Shown here piece by piece: positions 1-7,007 of a DNA stretch of 17,968 nt. The notes below the pieces were generated by a model that was not told the origin of the DNA, ran no database searches, and saw only the letters and a program-made list of their open reading frames with translations. The DNA comes from Candidatus Dormiibacterota bacterium. GTDB taxonomy: Bacteria > Chloroflexota > Dormibacteria > Aeolococcales > Aeolococcaceae. The stretch covers positions 1-17,968 of the forward strand of contig JAFAJR010000313.1 in the NCBI GenBank assembly GCA_019236085.1. The letters run 5' to 3'. A program made the translations under genes and the position numbers. Every line of letters starts with the position of its first letter. Position 1 is the first letter of the stretch.

Positions 1-1
1 A

Positions 2-268
2 CCGCTGAGCATCGCGTTCTCCGTGTCGAGCGGAGCTGCAGGCACGTCACTGGTGGATGTCGCGAGCGTCTCCTCGCCAACCCCGGACCCGGTTCCGGCG
101 AACAATGCCGCGGCGGCGACGACAACGGTCCCGGCTCCCCCGACACCGACGACGCCGAGCACCGGGAGTGCAGCCTCCGGTGGTGTGATCGGCTCGCTGC
201 TGGTCATCGCCGGCGCCACCATGACGCTGTTCGCCAGGCGGCGGTTGCGCACCATGCCCGGCGCCTGA
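2..268 (+). CDS. DUF11-type surface protein, C-terminal fragment (5' end outside window)
   Basis: The reading frame is open from base 2 and stops at TGA 266-268, so the gene begins upstream; the GTG at 23 is probably internal. The first residues (TSLVDVASVSSPTPDPVPANN) look like the end of a DUF11/'conserved repeat' domain, a beta-sandwich repeat common in secreted surface proteins, whose repeats typically end in 'SPTPDPNPANN'. A low-complexity Ala/Thr/Pro linker follows, then a hydrophobic helix (roughly GGVIGSLLVIAGATMTLFA) and a basic tail ARRRLRT. That layout, linker then membrane helix then positive tail, is a C-terminal membrane anchor; there is no clear LPXTG sorting motif. Likely a cell-surface, membrane-tethered structural protein of unknown ligand. 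Fairly sure of the gene and topology, not of the role. Confidence 0.7.
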   Translation, partial: PLSIAFSVSSGAAGTSLVDVASVSSPTPDPVPANNAAAATTTVPAPPTPTTPSTGSAASGGVIGSLLVIAGATMTLFARRRLRTMPGA

Positions 269-290
269 CACACGCGTCGCGCTGAGGGGG

Positions 291-345
291 TACACTCGGC
301 GCCGCCGCGATCGGCAAATCACTGCCGTCGTGCGTCGTCGAGGAG
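291..345 (+). promoter_or_regulatory. Putative -10 box and Shine-Dalgarno for the sedolisin operon
   Basis: TACACT at 291-296 fits the TANNNT -10 pattern seen before several genes here; no good -35 lies 17 nt upstream (CTGACA at 265-270 is 20 nt away). AGGAG at 341-345 is 5 nt before GTG 351. A 5-bp inverted repeat (CGGCA 312-316, TGCCG 323-327) lies in the presumed leader. Confidence 0.35.
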
Positions 346-350
346 AGATG

Positions 351-2036
351 GTGAGACCCAGATTGCTGCGAGCGTCGCTGTGCGCGCTCTCAGCCCTCAC
401 GCTTGTGGCATGCGCGGCGTCGGCAGGCTCGCAGCAGGCCCGCGTGCAGGCGGCGCGGTCCCGGTTGCCGCTGCTCGACGCGATGCGTTTGGGCCGAGAC
501 CTCGGCCCGCTGCCTCCTCTCACGCAGCTCCACCTGACCCTGGTACTCGCCGGTCGTGATAACGCCGGACTCACCGCTCTGGTCGCTACGGGCGCGCATG
601 TGCCGGCGGCGGAATACGCGCAGCGCTTCTCGCCAGATCCTGCGGCTGTGCAACGGGTGATCAGCGCCCTCGAGCGAAGCGGATTGCGCGCACGGTGGAC
701 GCCGGCTTCGGACGACGTCGCCATCTCCGGCGACGCGGCGGCAGCCGAGTCGGTGTTCGGCGTCTCCGTGCATCAATTCGTCGCGCCGGACGGCACGCGT
801 TTCAGCGCGCCGCTGCAGGCGCCGTCGGTACCTGTCGCGTTCCGCAGCACGGTGACCGCCGTGCTGGGCTTCGACACATACCCGGCGTTGCGGCACTCGG
901 CGCTGGCGCATGGCGACGGCATCGAGCCGAGCGACATCCTCGACCTGTACGACATCGCGCCACTGCGCAGCGCCGGCCTCGACGGCAGCGGCATCACCGT
1001 CGTGTTCCCTGAAGGATCGGTGCCGCAGCAGAATGAGCTGAACCAGTACGCCTCGCAGTTCGGCTTGCCCGCGTTCAACGTCACCACAAAGACCAACCAA
1101 GCGTGGGGCGCCGCGCTGAACCCGGGCGACCAGGGCTTCGCAGACTCCGACGGCGAGGCCGAGATGGACTTGGAGATAGTGCACGCGATCGCGCCCGGGG
1201 CCAAAGAGGTGGTGTATGCCGGCGCCAACGGCGGACCCGATCAGCTGCCGGTGCTGTTCCAGGCGATCGCCAACGACTTTCCGAATGCGGTGATGAGCAG
1301 CAGCCTTGGCATCAACGACTGCGAGCAGTCGCAGTACGCCGCCGATGAAACGGCGTTCGACACCGCCTGGAAGCAGATGGCCGGCGAGGGCACCACCGCG
1401 TACGATGCATCCGGCGACAACGGCGCCTTCTGCGAGCCGGGCAAGGTGGGAGTGTTCCCCGATGTGGCGTCGCCTGACGTCACAGCGGTGGGCGGGACCA
1501 CTGTGTTCCAGGCCGGCAACGGTGGCTACGCGGGCGAAGCAGCCTGGGGGGATCCCGTCGACCAGGGCGGCGGTGGCGGCGGCGTGTCGAACACCTTCAC
1601 CGAGCCCTCGTGGCAGACAGGGCCGGGCGTTGACACGCATGGCAGCAACGGCATGCGCCAGGTGCCGGATGTCGCTGGTCCGGCGGATCCCATCAGCGGT
1701 TGGGCGACCGTCAACTCACAGGGAGCGCAGGAGGTGGCGGGCACCTCGGCTGCGGCGCCGTTCTGGGCGGGCATCACAGCGCTGATCTACCAGGACCTGG
1801 CGCAGAAGCACCTATCGCACCCGGGACTGCTCGCGCCGGTTCTCTACTTCTTCGCGCAGAACCCGAGCGGGCTTCCCGAGCCGCCGTTCCACGACGTCAC
1901 CACCGGCACCAACCTGTATTACGCAGCGCAGCCCGGATGGGACTTCGCCACCGGCCTGGGCAGCCCCGACGCGGCCCGCCTCGCCGATGACCTGGAGTGG
2001 TATGAGACGGCACATCCCCAGGGGAATGGGACATGA
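351..2036 (+). CDS. Secreted lipoprotein sedolisin (S53 serine-carboxyl peptidase, pro-kumamolisin type)
   Basis: Family S53 proteases are acid-active endopeptidases using a Ser-Glu-Asp triad, made with an autocatalytically removed pro-domain. Numbering from GTG 351: residues 1-21 are a lipoprotein signal with lipobox LVAC (lipid Cys21); about 40-185 is the pro-kumamolisin activation domain; about 195-555 is the catalytic domain. The triad residues are visible: Glu269 and Asp273 in GEAEMDLE, oxyanion Asp356 in ASGDNG, and Ser466 in AGTSAAAP. The C-terminal DVTTGTN and PGWDFATGLGSP segments match the calcium-binding loop. Length (561 aa) is normal for a pro-enzyme. GTG 351 is chosen because AGGAG is 5 nt away; ATG 348 is only 2 nt from it, and GTG 330 has no RBS. 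The stop overlaps the next start (ATGA), so it heads a coupled operon. All key residues are present, so it should be active outside the membrane. Confidence 0.93.
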   Translation: MRPRLLRASLCALSALTLVACAASAGSQQARVQAARSRLPLLDAMRLGRDLGPLPPLTQLHLTLVLAGRDNAGLTALVATGAHVPAAEYAQRFSPDPAAVQRVISALERSGLRARWTPASDDVAISGDAAAAESVFGVSVHQFVAPDGTRFSAPLQAPSVPVAFRSTVTAVLGFDTYPALRHSALAHGDGIEPSDILDLYDIAPLRSAGLDGSGITVVFPEGSVPQQNELNQYASQFGLPAFNVTTKTNQAWGAALNPGDQGFADSDGEAEMDLEIVHAIAPGAKEVVYAGANGGPDQLPVLFQAIANDFPNAVMSSSLGINDCEQSQYAADETAFDTAWKQMAGEGTTAYDASGDNGAFCEPGKVGVFPDVASPDVTAVGGTTVFQAGNGGYAGEAAWGDPVDQGGGGGGVSNTFTEPSWQTGPGVDTHGSNGMRQVPDVAGPADPISGWATVNSQGAQEVAGTSAAAPFWAGITALIYQDLAQKHLSHPGLLAPVLYFFAQNPSGLPEPPFHDVTTGTNLYYAAQPGWDFATGLGSPDAARLADDLEWYETAHPQGNGT

Positions 2037-3190
2037 GTGACATGAACAGCGGTGCTCAGCTGCCGCTGGAGGCATGTCCGCATTGCGGAGAGCTGGTGCC
2101 CCCGGGGCGCTTCTGCGGAAACTGCGGCGCGCATCTCATCGCTGACGCCGACGCGGCACGTGCGCGGTACCACGCATATGCCGCAGGACCGCACGAGCCG
2201 GTGTTGAGGCCGGCAATCGTCACGACGCTGTTCCCTCACCTGCCGCACCGCCACACGCATCTCTTCCGTGACGTCCTCGCCGCCGGTGTCGTTGTGATAG
2301 CGCTCCTCTGTGCATTGCGCCTCTTCACCTCAGCAACGGTCGCTGCCGCGGTGCTGTTGCCTGTCCTCTATCTGCTGTACCTGTACGAGGTCGAGGTCTA
2401 CGAACGCGCACCGCTGCTGGTGGTCGGTGCCACCTTCGGCGTTGGCGCGGCGCTCGGTGTCGCATATGCGCTCGTGGTCCCGGTCGTGGTGCACCCCTCG
2501 GTGGTGGTCACCGCGGGATCTGTCCTGGTCAGCGGCGTGCTGCTGGCGGCTGTGGCGCAGCTGTTGATGCTCGTCGGACCCCTGCTGCTGCTGCGGCGCG
2601 TGGAGTTCGACGAGACGCTCGACGGACTCACGTTCGGCGTTTCTAGCGCCCTCGGTTTCACCATGACGGTGATCATCGCCGGCTACTGGCACGTGCTCAC
2701 GTCGCCGCTTAGCGGCGGCTCAGTGGTGGACGTCATCCTCGGCCTGCTGCAGATCGGCATCCTCGGCGCCTTTGTCAACGCCGCAACCACAGCCCTGATC
2801 ACGAGCGCGCTCTGGTTGCGCGTCCACGGCCATGACCGGGGACGGTTCCACGCGGCGTGGCATGGTCTCGGAGCCGCTGCGCTGCTCGCGTTCGTCGTGC
2901 AGATCGTGCTGGGCGTGCTGCAGCGTGTGCTCACAATCGAGGTCTCGGCGGTCATCGCCTGGGCTGTCGCCGCGGCGGTGGCGCTGGTGGCGCTTCGCGT
3001 CGTGGTGCACCACGCGCTGCTGGACGAAGGTGCGGAACGCGCGATCGGTCCCGACTCCGTGTGCGCCGAGTGCCACCACGTGGTGCCGACCATGCTGTTC
3101 TGTCCCGTGTGCGGGGTGGCGCGCAGCGCTGCGCCCAAGCGCATGAGCGCGGCGTCAGCGCCGGCGGCGACCGCAGAGGCTGCCCCGTGA
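2033..3190 (+). CDS. PrsW-like polytopic membrane protein with terminal zinc ribbons; catalytic residues missing
   Basis: A 385-aa protein. Residues 15-31 form a zinc ribbon (Cys15, 18, 28, 31 in CPHCG...CGNCG) and residues 344-360 a second one (Cys344, 347, 357, 360). Between them are about eight hydrophobic segments from residue 80 to 328. The stretch RRVEFDETLDGLTFG (188-202) followed by LGF matches the PrsW family (intramembrane glutamic protease that cuts anti-sigma factors), where 'EFDEPLDGxVYG...LGFA' is typical. The PrsW catalytic features appear replaced: no EExxK before this motif (AAVAQL, 172-177), Val213 where the 'GFAxxEN' Glu should be, and Asn249 where the His of 'GHAxxTAL' should be. 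I infer a non-catalytic relative, perhaps a receptor or scaffold. Start ATG 2033 overlaps the sedolisin stop; its own stop overlaps the next GTG, so all three genes are coupled. Sure of the gene and ribbons; the PrsW link is moderate. Confidence 0.75.
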   Translation: MSDMNSGAQLPLEACPHCGELVPPGRFCGNCGAHLIADADAARARYHAYAAGPHEPVLRPAIVTTLFPHLPHRHTHLFRDVLAAGVVVIALLCALRLFTSATVAAAVLLPVLYLLYLYEVEVYERAPLLVVGATFGVGAALGVAYALVVPVVVHPSVVVTAGSVLVSGVLLAAVAQLLMLVGPLLLLRRVEFDETLDGLTFGVSSALGFTMTVIIAGYWHVLTSPLSGGSVVDVILGLLQIGILGAFVNAATTALITSALWLRVHGHDRGRFHAAWHGLGAAALLAFVVQIVLGVLQRVLTIEVSAVIAWAVAAAVALVALRVVVHHALLDEGAERAIGPDSVCAECHHVVPTMLFCPVCGVARSAAPKRMSAASAPAATAEAAP

Positions 3191-3882
3191 GCTACGCGCC
3201 GCCGCCCACGCCGTTCGCGGCGCTGCCGTATCCCGTTGCGCCGCCGCTGCGCAGTGCAGCGACGCGACGGCGGCTCAGCCCGCTGTTGCTCGTGCTCGTG
3301 GCAGTGGCCGCGATCGCCGTGGTGGTCGTGATCATCACGGTTGCAGCGTCAGCGGCGCGGCCCGCTGCCCCGACACACTGCGTATACGCCTGTGCTCCAC
3401 CCAAGACCGGACAGCGGCTTGTGTCATCCACCAGCTACAACAACCAGCACTGGGGCTACACGGTCGACTACGACTCGACTGTCTTCCAGGTCGCCCAGCA
3501 GGACACTGACTCGGTGACGCTCGGCACCAACGGCGTCACCGCTGCAGTGGTGAAGGCCATGAGCGCCACCTCCCCGGCCAGCGCCGTGCAGGCAACCATC
3601 AACAACCTCAACACCTCGGTGCTGCAGAACATCCAGGACAAGAACGCGATTCCCGGCGCCGAGGTGGGCGAAATCCCCGGCGCCGGGGAGTACCTGACCG
3701 CGACTCTCGTCACCAGCCAGGGCGGGACTCCCGTCGCTCTCCAGGTGATGGCCGCCACCCAGGGCTCGATGACGATCGTGGTGGAGCTGGTCGACTCCCC
3801 GGCTCAGGGCAACACCGTGAGCGGCATCCAGAACACCTCGCTCGACTATGTGCTGAGCGAGCTGATCTGGCCCGGCTCCTGA
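3187..3882 (+). CDS. Single-pass membrane-anchored protein of unknown function
   Basis: The frame is open further upstream, but the real start is almost surely GTG 3187, overlapping the preceding stop as GTGA; the upstream extension is only a shadow of the previous gene. The protein (231 aa) has a Pro-rich cytoplasmic N-terminus (about 1-24), a basic stop (ATRRRLS), one membrane helix (about 33-57, LLLVLVAVAAIAVVVVIITV) and an extracytoplasmic domain to the end. The outer part starts 'NNQHWGYTVDYDSTVFQV', reminiscent of small lipoprotein/PsbP-like folds that open with 'Y.Y.v.YP..W', but I do not recognise a family with confidence. One Cys pair (THCVYACAPP) lies just outside the membrane and could form a disulfide. 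Operon position suggests an envelope partner of the sedolisin and the PrsW-like protein. Its 3' end overlaps the convergent methyltransferase gene by 37 bp. Confidence 0.8.
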   Translation: MSYAPPPTPFAALPYPVAPPLRSAATRRRLSPLLLVLVAVAAIAVVVVIITVAASAARPAAPTHCVYACAPPKTGQRLVSSTSYNNQHWGYTVDYDSTVFQVAQQDTDSVTLGTNGVTAAVVKAMSATSPASAVQATINNLNTSVLQNIQDKNAIPGAEVGEIPGAGEYLTATLVTSQGGTPVALQVMAATQGSMTIVVELVDSPAQGNTVSGIQNTSLDYVLSELIWPGS

Positions 3883-4652
3883 CGCGAGCCCCACAGCAGG
3901 ATGCGTTTGAACGTGTAGACGTACGGGGCGGCGCCACCGAGCTCCGTCACCACGCGCCGCTCGTACTCCTCCACGAAGCTCTCGAACAGAGAGTGCGGCA
4001 TCCGCGATTGATAGTCGGTGAGCAGCGTGCCGCGCGTCCACTCCACAACGTCGGCAGATGACGGCAGTTCGTGGGTGTACACCTGCAGACGGACGTGCTG
4101 CGCGCCAAACCCGATGCTGTGCAGGAGCAGCGCGTATTCCTCGGGGCGCAGCACCGGCGGCGTCCGGACGTGCCCGCCGAGGGCTGCGGCGAAGGGCTCT
4201 TCCCGCGCCACGTCGGCGGCGATGGTGTGCGACGGATGGTCGAAGTTGGCAGGAACCTGCACCGCGAGCTCGCCGCTTGAAGCTACGTAGCCGGCTATGC
4301 GCGGCAGCAACTTCTCATGGCCGGGGACCCATTGCAGCGCCGCGTTGGAGAACACGACGTCCGCAGGCTCGTCGGGTGTCCATTCCGCGATGTCAGCCTC
4401 CACGAATGAGACACCAGGTGCTTCGAGCGAGCGCGCCCGCTGCAGCATCGCCTTGGAAGAATCCACGCCCACGGTCCGGCGAGCCTGCACGTGCTGGTGG
4501 AGCGCGACTGTGAGCTCGCCCGTCCCGCAGCCGAGGTCGATCAGCAGCTCCGGCGCACTGACGCGGAGCAGCCCCGCAAGGTCCCAGAAGGGCTGTTCCC
4601 GTTCTGCGCGGAAGCGCTGATACTGCGCGGGGTCCCAGGTGTCCCGCTGCAT
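3846..4652 (-). CDS. tam: Trans-aconitate 2-methyltransferase-like SAM methyltransferase
   Basis: Tam (EC 2.1.1.144) methylates trans-aconitate, an aconitase inhibitor, using SAM in the cytoplasm. The 268-aa protein opens with the Tam-typical WDPAQYQRF, followed by SAM motif I LLIDLGCGTGEL (about 37-47), an acidic motif II (GVDSSKAML), ADIAEW, and the Tam signature FSNAALQWVPGHEKLLPR. The later segments QVPANFDHPSH and VVEWTRGTLL also match Tam rather than generic class I methyltransferases. ATG 4652 shares one base with the bioB stop (TGATG), so translation is coupled to bioB. BioC, the malonyl-ACP methyltransferase of biotin synthesis, is a related family and would make sense beside bioB, but the motifs read as Tam. 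The 3' end runs 37 bp into the convergent gene 3187-3882. Confident of Tam family; substrate is inferred. Confidence 0.85.
   Translation of the reverse strand: MQRDTWDPAQYQRFRAEREQPFWDLAGLLRVSAPELLIDLGCGTGELTVALHQHVQARRTVGVDSSKAMLQRARSLEAPGVSFVEADIAEWTPDEPADVVFSNAALQWVPGHEKLLPRIAGYVASSGELAVQVPANFDHPSHTIAADVAREEPFAAALGGHVRTPPVLRPEEYALLLHSIGFGAQHVRLQVYTHELPSSADVVEWTRGTLLTDYQSRMPHSLFESFVEEYERRVVTELGGAAPYVYTFKRILLWGSRQEPGQISSLST
3874..3890. terminator. Weak stem-loop at the convergent overlap
   Basis: GGCTC 3874-3878 and GAGCC 3886-3890 form a 5-bp stem with a 7-base loop that contains the TGA of the plus-strand gene. No T-run follows. Low confidence as a terminator. Confidence 0.3.
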
Positions 4653-5680
4653 CAGGTCAGGGGTGCTGCGGCGACCGGCATCCCCAGGTCGGCGAGCATC
4701 GTCAGGTCGGCTTCGGCGCTGCGGCCGAGCGTGGTCAGATAGTTGCCGACGATGAGACCGTTGATGCCGGCGAGCATGCCGTACGCCTGGAGGTCGCGCA
4801 GCACCACCTCGCGGCCGCCGGCATACCTGAGCACAGCACCGGGGTTGATGCAGCGGAACAGCGCCACGCAGCGCAGCGCTTCCAGCGGCGGCAGCAGCCT
4901 GGTGTCACCCAAAGGTGTGCCAGGACGCGGATTGAGGAAGTTGCACGGGATCTCGCGCGTGCCCAGGTCGTGCAATACGAAGGCGAGGTCGAGGCGGTCG
5001 CTCCAGCTCTCACCCATGCCGAAGATGCCACCACTGCAGAGCTCCATGCCTGCGGCAACGACGCGGCGGCAAGTGGCGACACGGTCATCGAAGCTGTGCG
5101 TGGTGCAGATTTGTGGAAAGAAGCCGGGGCCGGCCTCGAGATTGTGGTTGTAGCGGTGCACACCTGCCGCCGCGAGCCGTTCAGCCTGCCCGTCCTTCAG
5201 GAGCCCGAGCGACGCGGCGACCTCGATATCCACGGCCTTACGGGTCGCCGCGGTGGCCTCGATGACAGCGCTGAGCATGCGCTCGTCGGGGCCGCGCACC
5301 GCGACGACGATGCAGAACTCGGTGCCACCGATTGCTTTGGTCTGGCGTGCAAGCTCCACGAGGCGGTCCGTTGCCAGCATCGGCTCGCGCACCACGTCGG
5401 CGCGATACCGCGCCGACTGGGAGCAGAACGTGCAATCCTCGGGGCACCCACCGGTTTTGGCGCTGATGATGGATTCCACTTCCACCGCCGGTCCCATCCA
5501 CGCCAGCCGCACCTGGTGTGCCAGCGCGAACAGCTGTGGCAGATGCTCATCGGAGAGCGCAACAAGCTGTTCGGCAAGCTCGCGGTCGATCGCCACGTGA
5601 CGGTCGAGCAGAGTCGCGGCGGCGTCGACGAGCGGTGTTGGCAGATCTGGCACGGCCACGCAGGATACAGACCCATGCAC
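4652..5680 (-). CDS. bioB: Biotin synthase, lacking one canonical [2Fe-2S] cysteine ligand
   Basis: BioB is a radical-SAM enzyme that inserts sulfur into dethiobiotin, the last step of biotin synthesis. The 342-aa protein has the radical-SAM triad Cys79, Cys83, Cys86 (GGCPEDCTFC), the conserved YNHNLE (177-182), and NFLNPRPGTPL. E. coli BioB holds its sacrificial [2Fe-2S] cluster with Cys97, Cys128, Cys188 and Arg260. Counterparts here are Cys123 (TEFCIVV), Cys215 (MELCSGG) and Arg285 (LRYAGGRE), but the second Cys is Ala: IEVAASLG (Ala156), where M. tuberculosis, from memory, has ACSLG. Codons GCC GCG confirm this. Start taken as GTG 5680; no RBS is obvious, and GTG 5659 or 5653 are possible. 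No other bio gene is present; tam is coupled downstream. Family certain; activity mechanism uncertain because of the missing ligand. Confidence 0.93.
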   Translation of the reverse strand: MHGSVSCVAVPDLPTPLVDAAATLLDRHVAIDRELAEQLVALSDEHLPQLFALAHQVRLAWMGPAVEVESIISAKTGGCPEDCTFCSQSARYRADVVREPMLATDRLVELARQTKAIGGTEFCIVVAVRGPDERMLSAVIEATAATRKAVDIEVAASLGLLKDGQAERLAAAGVHRYNHNLEAGPGFFPQICTTHSFDDRVATCRRVVAAGMELCSGGIFGMGESWSDRLDLAFVLHDLGTREIPCNFLNPRPGTPLGDTRLLPPLEALRCVALFRCINPGAVLRYAGGREVVLRDLQAYGMLAGINGLIVGNYLTTLGRSAEADLTMLADLGMPVAAAPLT

Positions 5681-5697
5681 GCGCTGCGGACGGAATC

Positions 5698-6996
5698 GTG
5701 ATCCGTCGCGTCTTTGCCAGCATCGCCGTCGACAGCGGCGCGCTGCGCGAATCTCCCGCCTTCCGGCGACTCTTCATCGGTCAGCTGATCTCGCTCGTCG
5801 GCAGGCAGATCACCACGGTCGCAGTGCCGTTCCAGATCTTCCTGCTCACGCACTCACCTCTCGCAGTCGGCGCAGCGGGCGTGGTGCAGGCGGCGCCGTT
5901 GGTAGCGGCGTCGCTGGGCGCCGGCGCACTCACAGATCGTTTCGACAGACGGCGCATCCTGCTCGTCACGCAGCTCGGCCTCGCCGGCTGCTCAGCTCTG
6001 CTCGCGCTCGGCGCGCTGTGGGGCCGGCCGCCACTTGCGGGCATCTACCTTGTGGTTGCCGCGGCCGCGGGCATCGGCGCCGTCGACGCCCCGGCGCGCA
6101 GCGCGATCGTGCCCAACGTGGTGCGGCCGGAGCGTCTCCCCGGCGCGCTCTCGCTCAACTTCGCGATGTTCTCAACGTCCGTCGTCGCCGGTCCGGCGCT
6201 GGGCGGCCTTGTCATCGCCCGAACAGGTCTGCCGCTCGCGTACACCATCGACGTGGCGACGTTCGGCGCCGCGCTGTACGCGGTGTTCCGACTCTCAGCG
6301 CAGCGGCCGCACGGTGAGCAGCACGAACCGCCGGTGCAGGCCATCAAGCGCGGCCTCGACTACGCGCGGACACAGCCCGTGATCCTCGGTGGATTCGCCA
6401 TGGACCTCTGCGCCATGGTCTTCGGCATGCCTCGCGCGCTGTTCCCGGTGCTGGCCACCAGCACGTTCCACGTGGGAGCGAAGGGACTGGGGTTCATGTA
6501 TGCGGCAATCGGCGCGGGCAGCGCTGCAGGTGCGCTCTCAACAGGATGGATGCGTCACACCGTACGCCTGGGCCGGGTCATCGTTGTGGCCATCGCCGTG
6601 TGGGGTGCTGCAATCATCGCGTTCGGCTTTGTGACGCAGTTCTGGATCGCGCTGGCGCTGCTGGTGGTCGCCGGCGCAGCCGACAGCCTCAGTGCAGTGA
6701 GCCGCTCCACCATCATGCAGACGCTCGTGCCGGACGCATTGCGCGGCCGCCTGAGCGCGCTCTACTTCATGGTGGTGGCCGGCGGTCCGTATGTCGGCGA
6801 CCTCGAGTCGGGTGGCGTCGCCAGCGCCTTCACGGTGCAGGTGTCGATCGTCTCGGGCGGCGTGATGTGCCTGCTCGGCCTCGCAGCTGCAGCGCTGCTG
6901 GTCCCGTCGGTGTGGCGGCATCGTCAGCCGCAGCGCGGCGTGCCCGAGAGCCTCGTGATGGAGCCGCCCACAGTTGTCGGTGGCGTCGTCGAATAG
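5698..6996 (+). CDS. MFS exporter, EntS/MFS_3-like
   Basis: A 432-aa major facilitator protein with about twelve membrane helices. The cytoplasmic loop 2-3 motif GAGALTDRFDRRRILLVTQ is the MFS motif A; DAPARSAIVPNVV and the late RSTIMQTLVPDALRGRLSA are typical of the EntS/enterobactin-exporter-like subgroup (MFS_3), which exports siderophores or drugs using the proton gradient. The substrate cannot be told. The open frame extends upstream to 5518, but that would overlap bioB on the other strand; GTG 5698 (MIRRVFASIAVD) gives the usual family N-terminus just before SPAFRRLFIGQLIS. No strong Shine-Dalgarno is visible. It lies divergent from bioB with only 17 bp between the two GTG codons. Its stop codon lies inside a perfect 8-bp stem-loop. 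Confidence 0.9.
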   Translation: MIRRVFASIAVDSGALRESPAFRRLFIGQLISLVGRQITTVAVPFQIFLLTHSPLAVGAAGVVQAAPLVAASLGAGALTDRFDRRRILLVTQLGLAGCSALLALGALWGRPPLAGIYLVVAAAAGIGAVDAPARSAIVPNVVRPERLPGALSLNFAMFSTSVVAGPALGGLVIARTGLPLAYTIDVATFGAALYAVFRLSAQRPHGEQHEPPVQAIKRGLDYARTQPVILGGFAMDLCAMVFGMPRALFPVLATSTFHVGAKGLGFMYAAIGAGSAAGALSTGWMRHTVRLGRVIVVAIAVWGAAIIAFGFVTQFWIALALLVVAGAADSLSAVSRSTIMQTLVPDALRGRLSALYFMVVAGGPYVGDLESGGVASAFTVQVSIVSGGVMCLLGLAAAALLVPSVWRHRQPQRGVPESLVMEPPTVVGGVVE

Positions 6997-7003
6997 ACGA
7001 CGC
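6983..7003. terminator. Stem-loop between convergent MFS and lipoprotein genes
   Basis: GCGTCGTC 6983-6990 and GACGACGC 6996-7003 are a perfect 8-bp inverted repeat with loop GAATA, and the TAG of the MFS gene (6994-6996) lies inside it. No poly-T follows; probably a bidirectional terminator for the MFS gene and the lipoprotein gene ending at 7008. Confidence 0.6.
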
Positions 7004-7007
7004 GGCC

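Noticed and set aside
390..1640. Long open frame (416 codons) antisense to the sedolisin gene
   Set aside because: Arg/His-rich composition, no motif, lies wholly over a gene with clear S53 catalytic residues; a product of high GC.
2857..3186. Upstream extension of the third operon gene
   Set aside because: Arg-rich, overlaps the PrsW-like gene in another frame; GTG 3187 overlapping the stop is the natural coupled start.
5518..5697. N-terminal extension of the MFS protein
   Set aside because: Arg-rich, antisense to conserved BioB sequence; not MFS-like.
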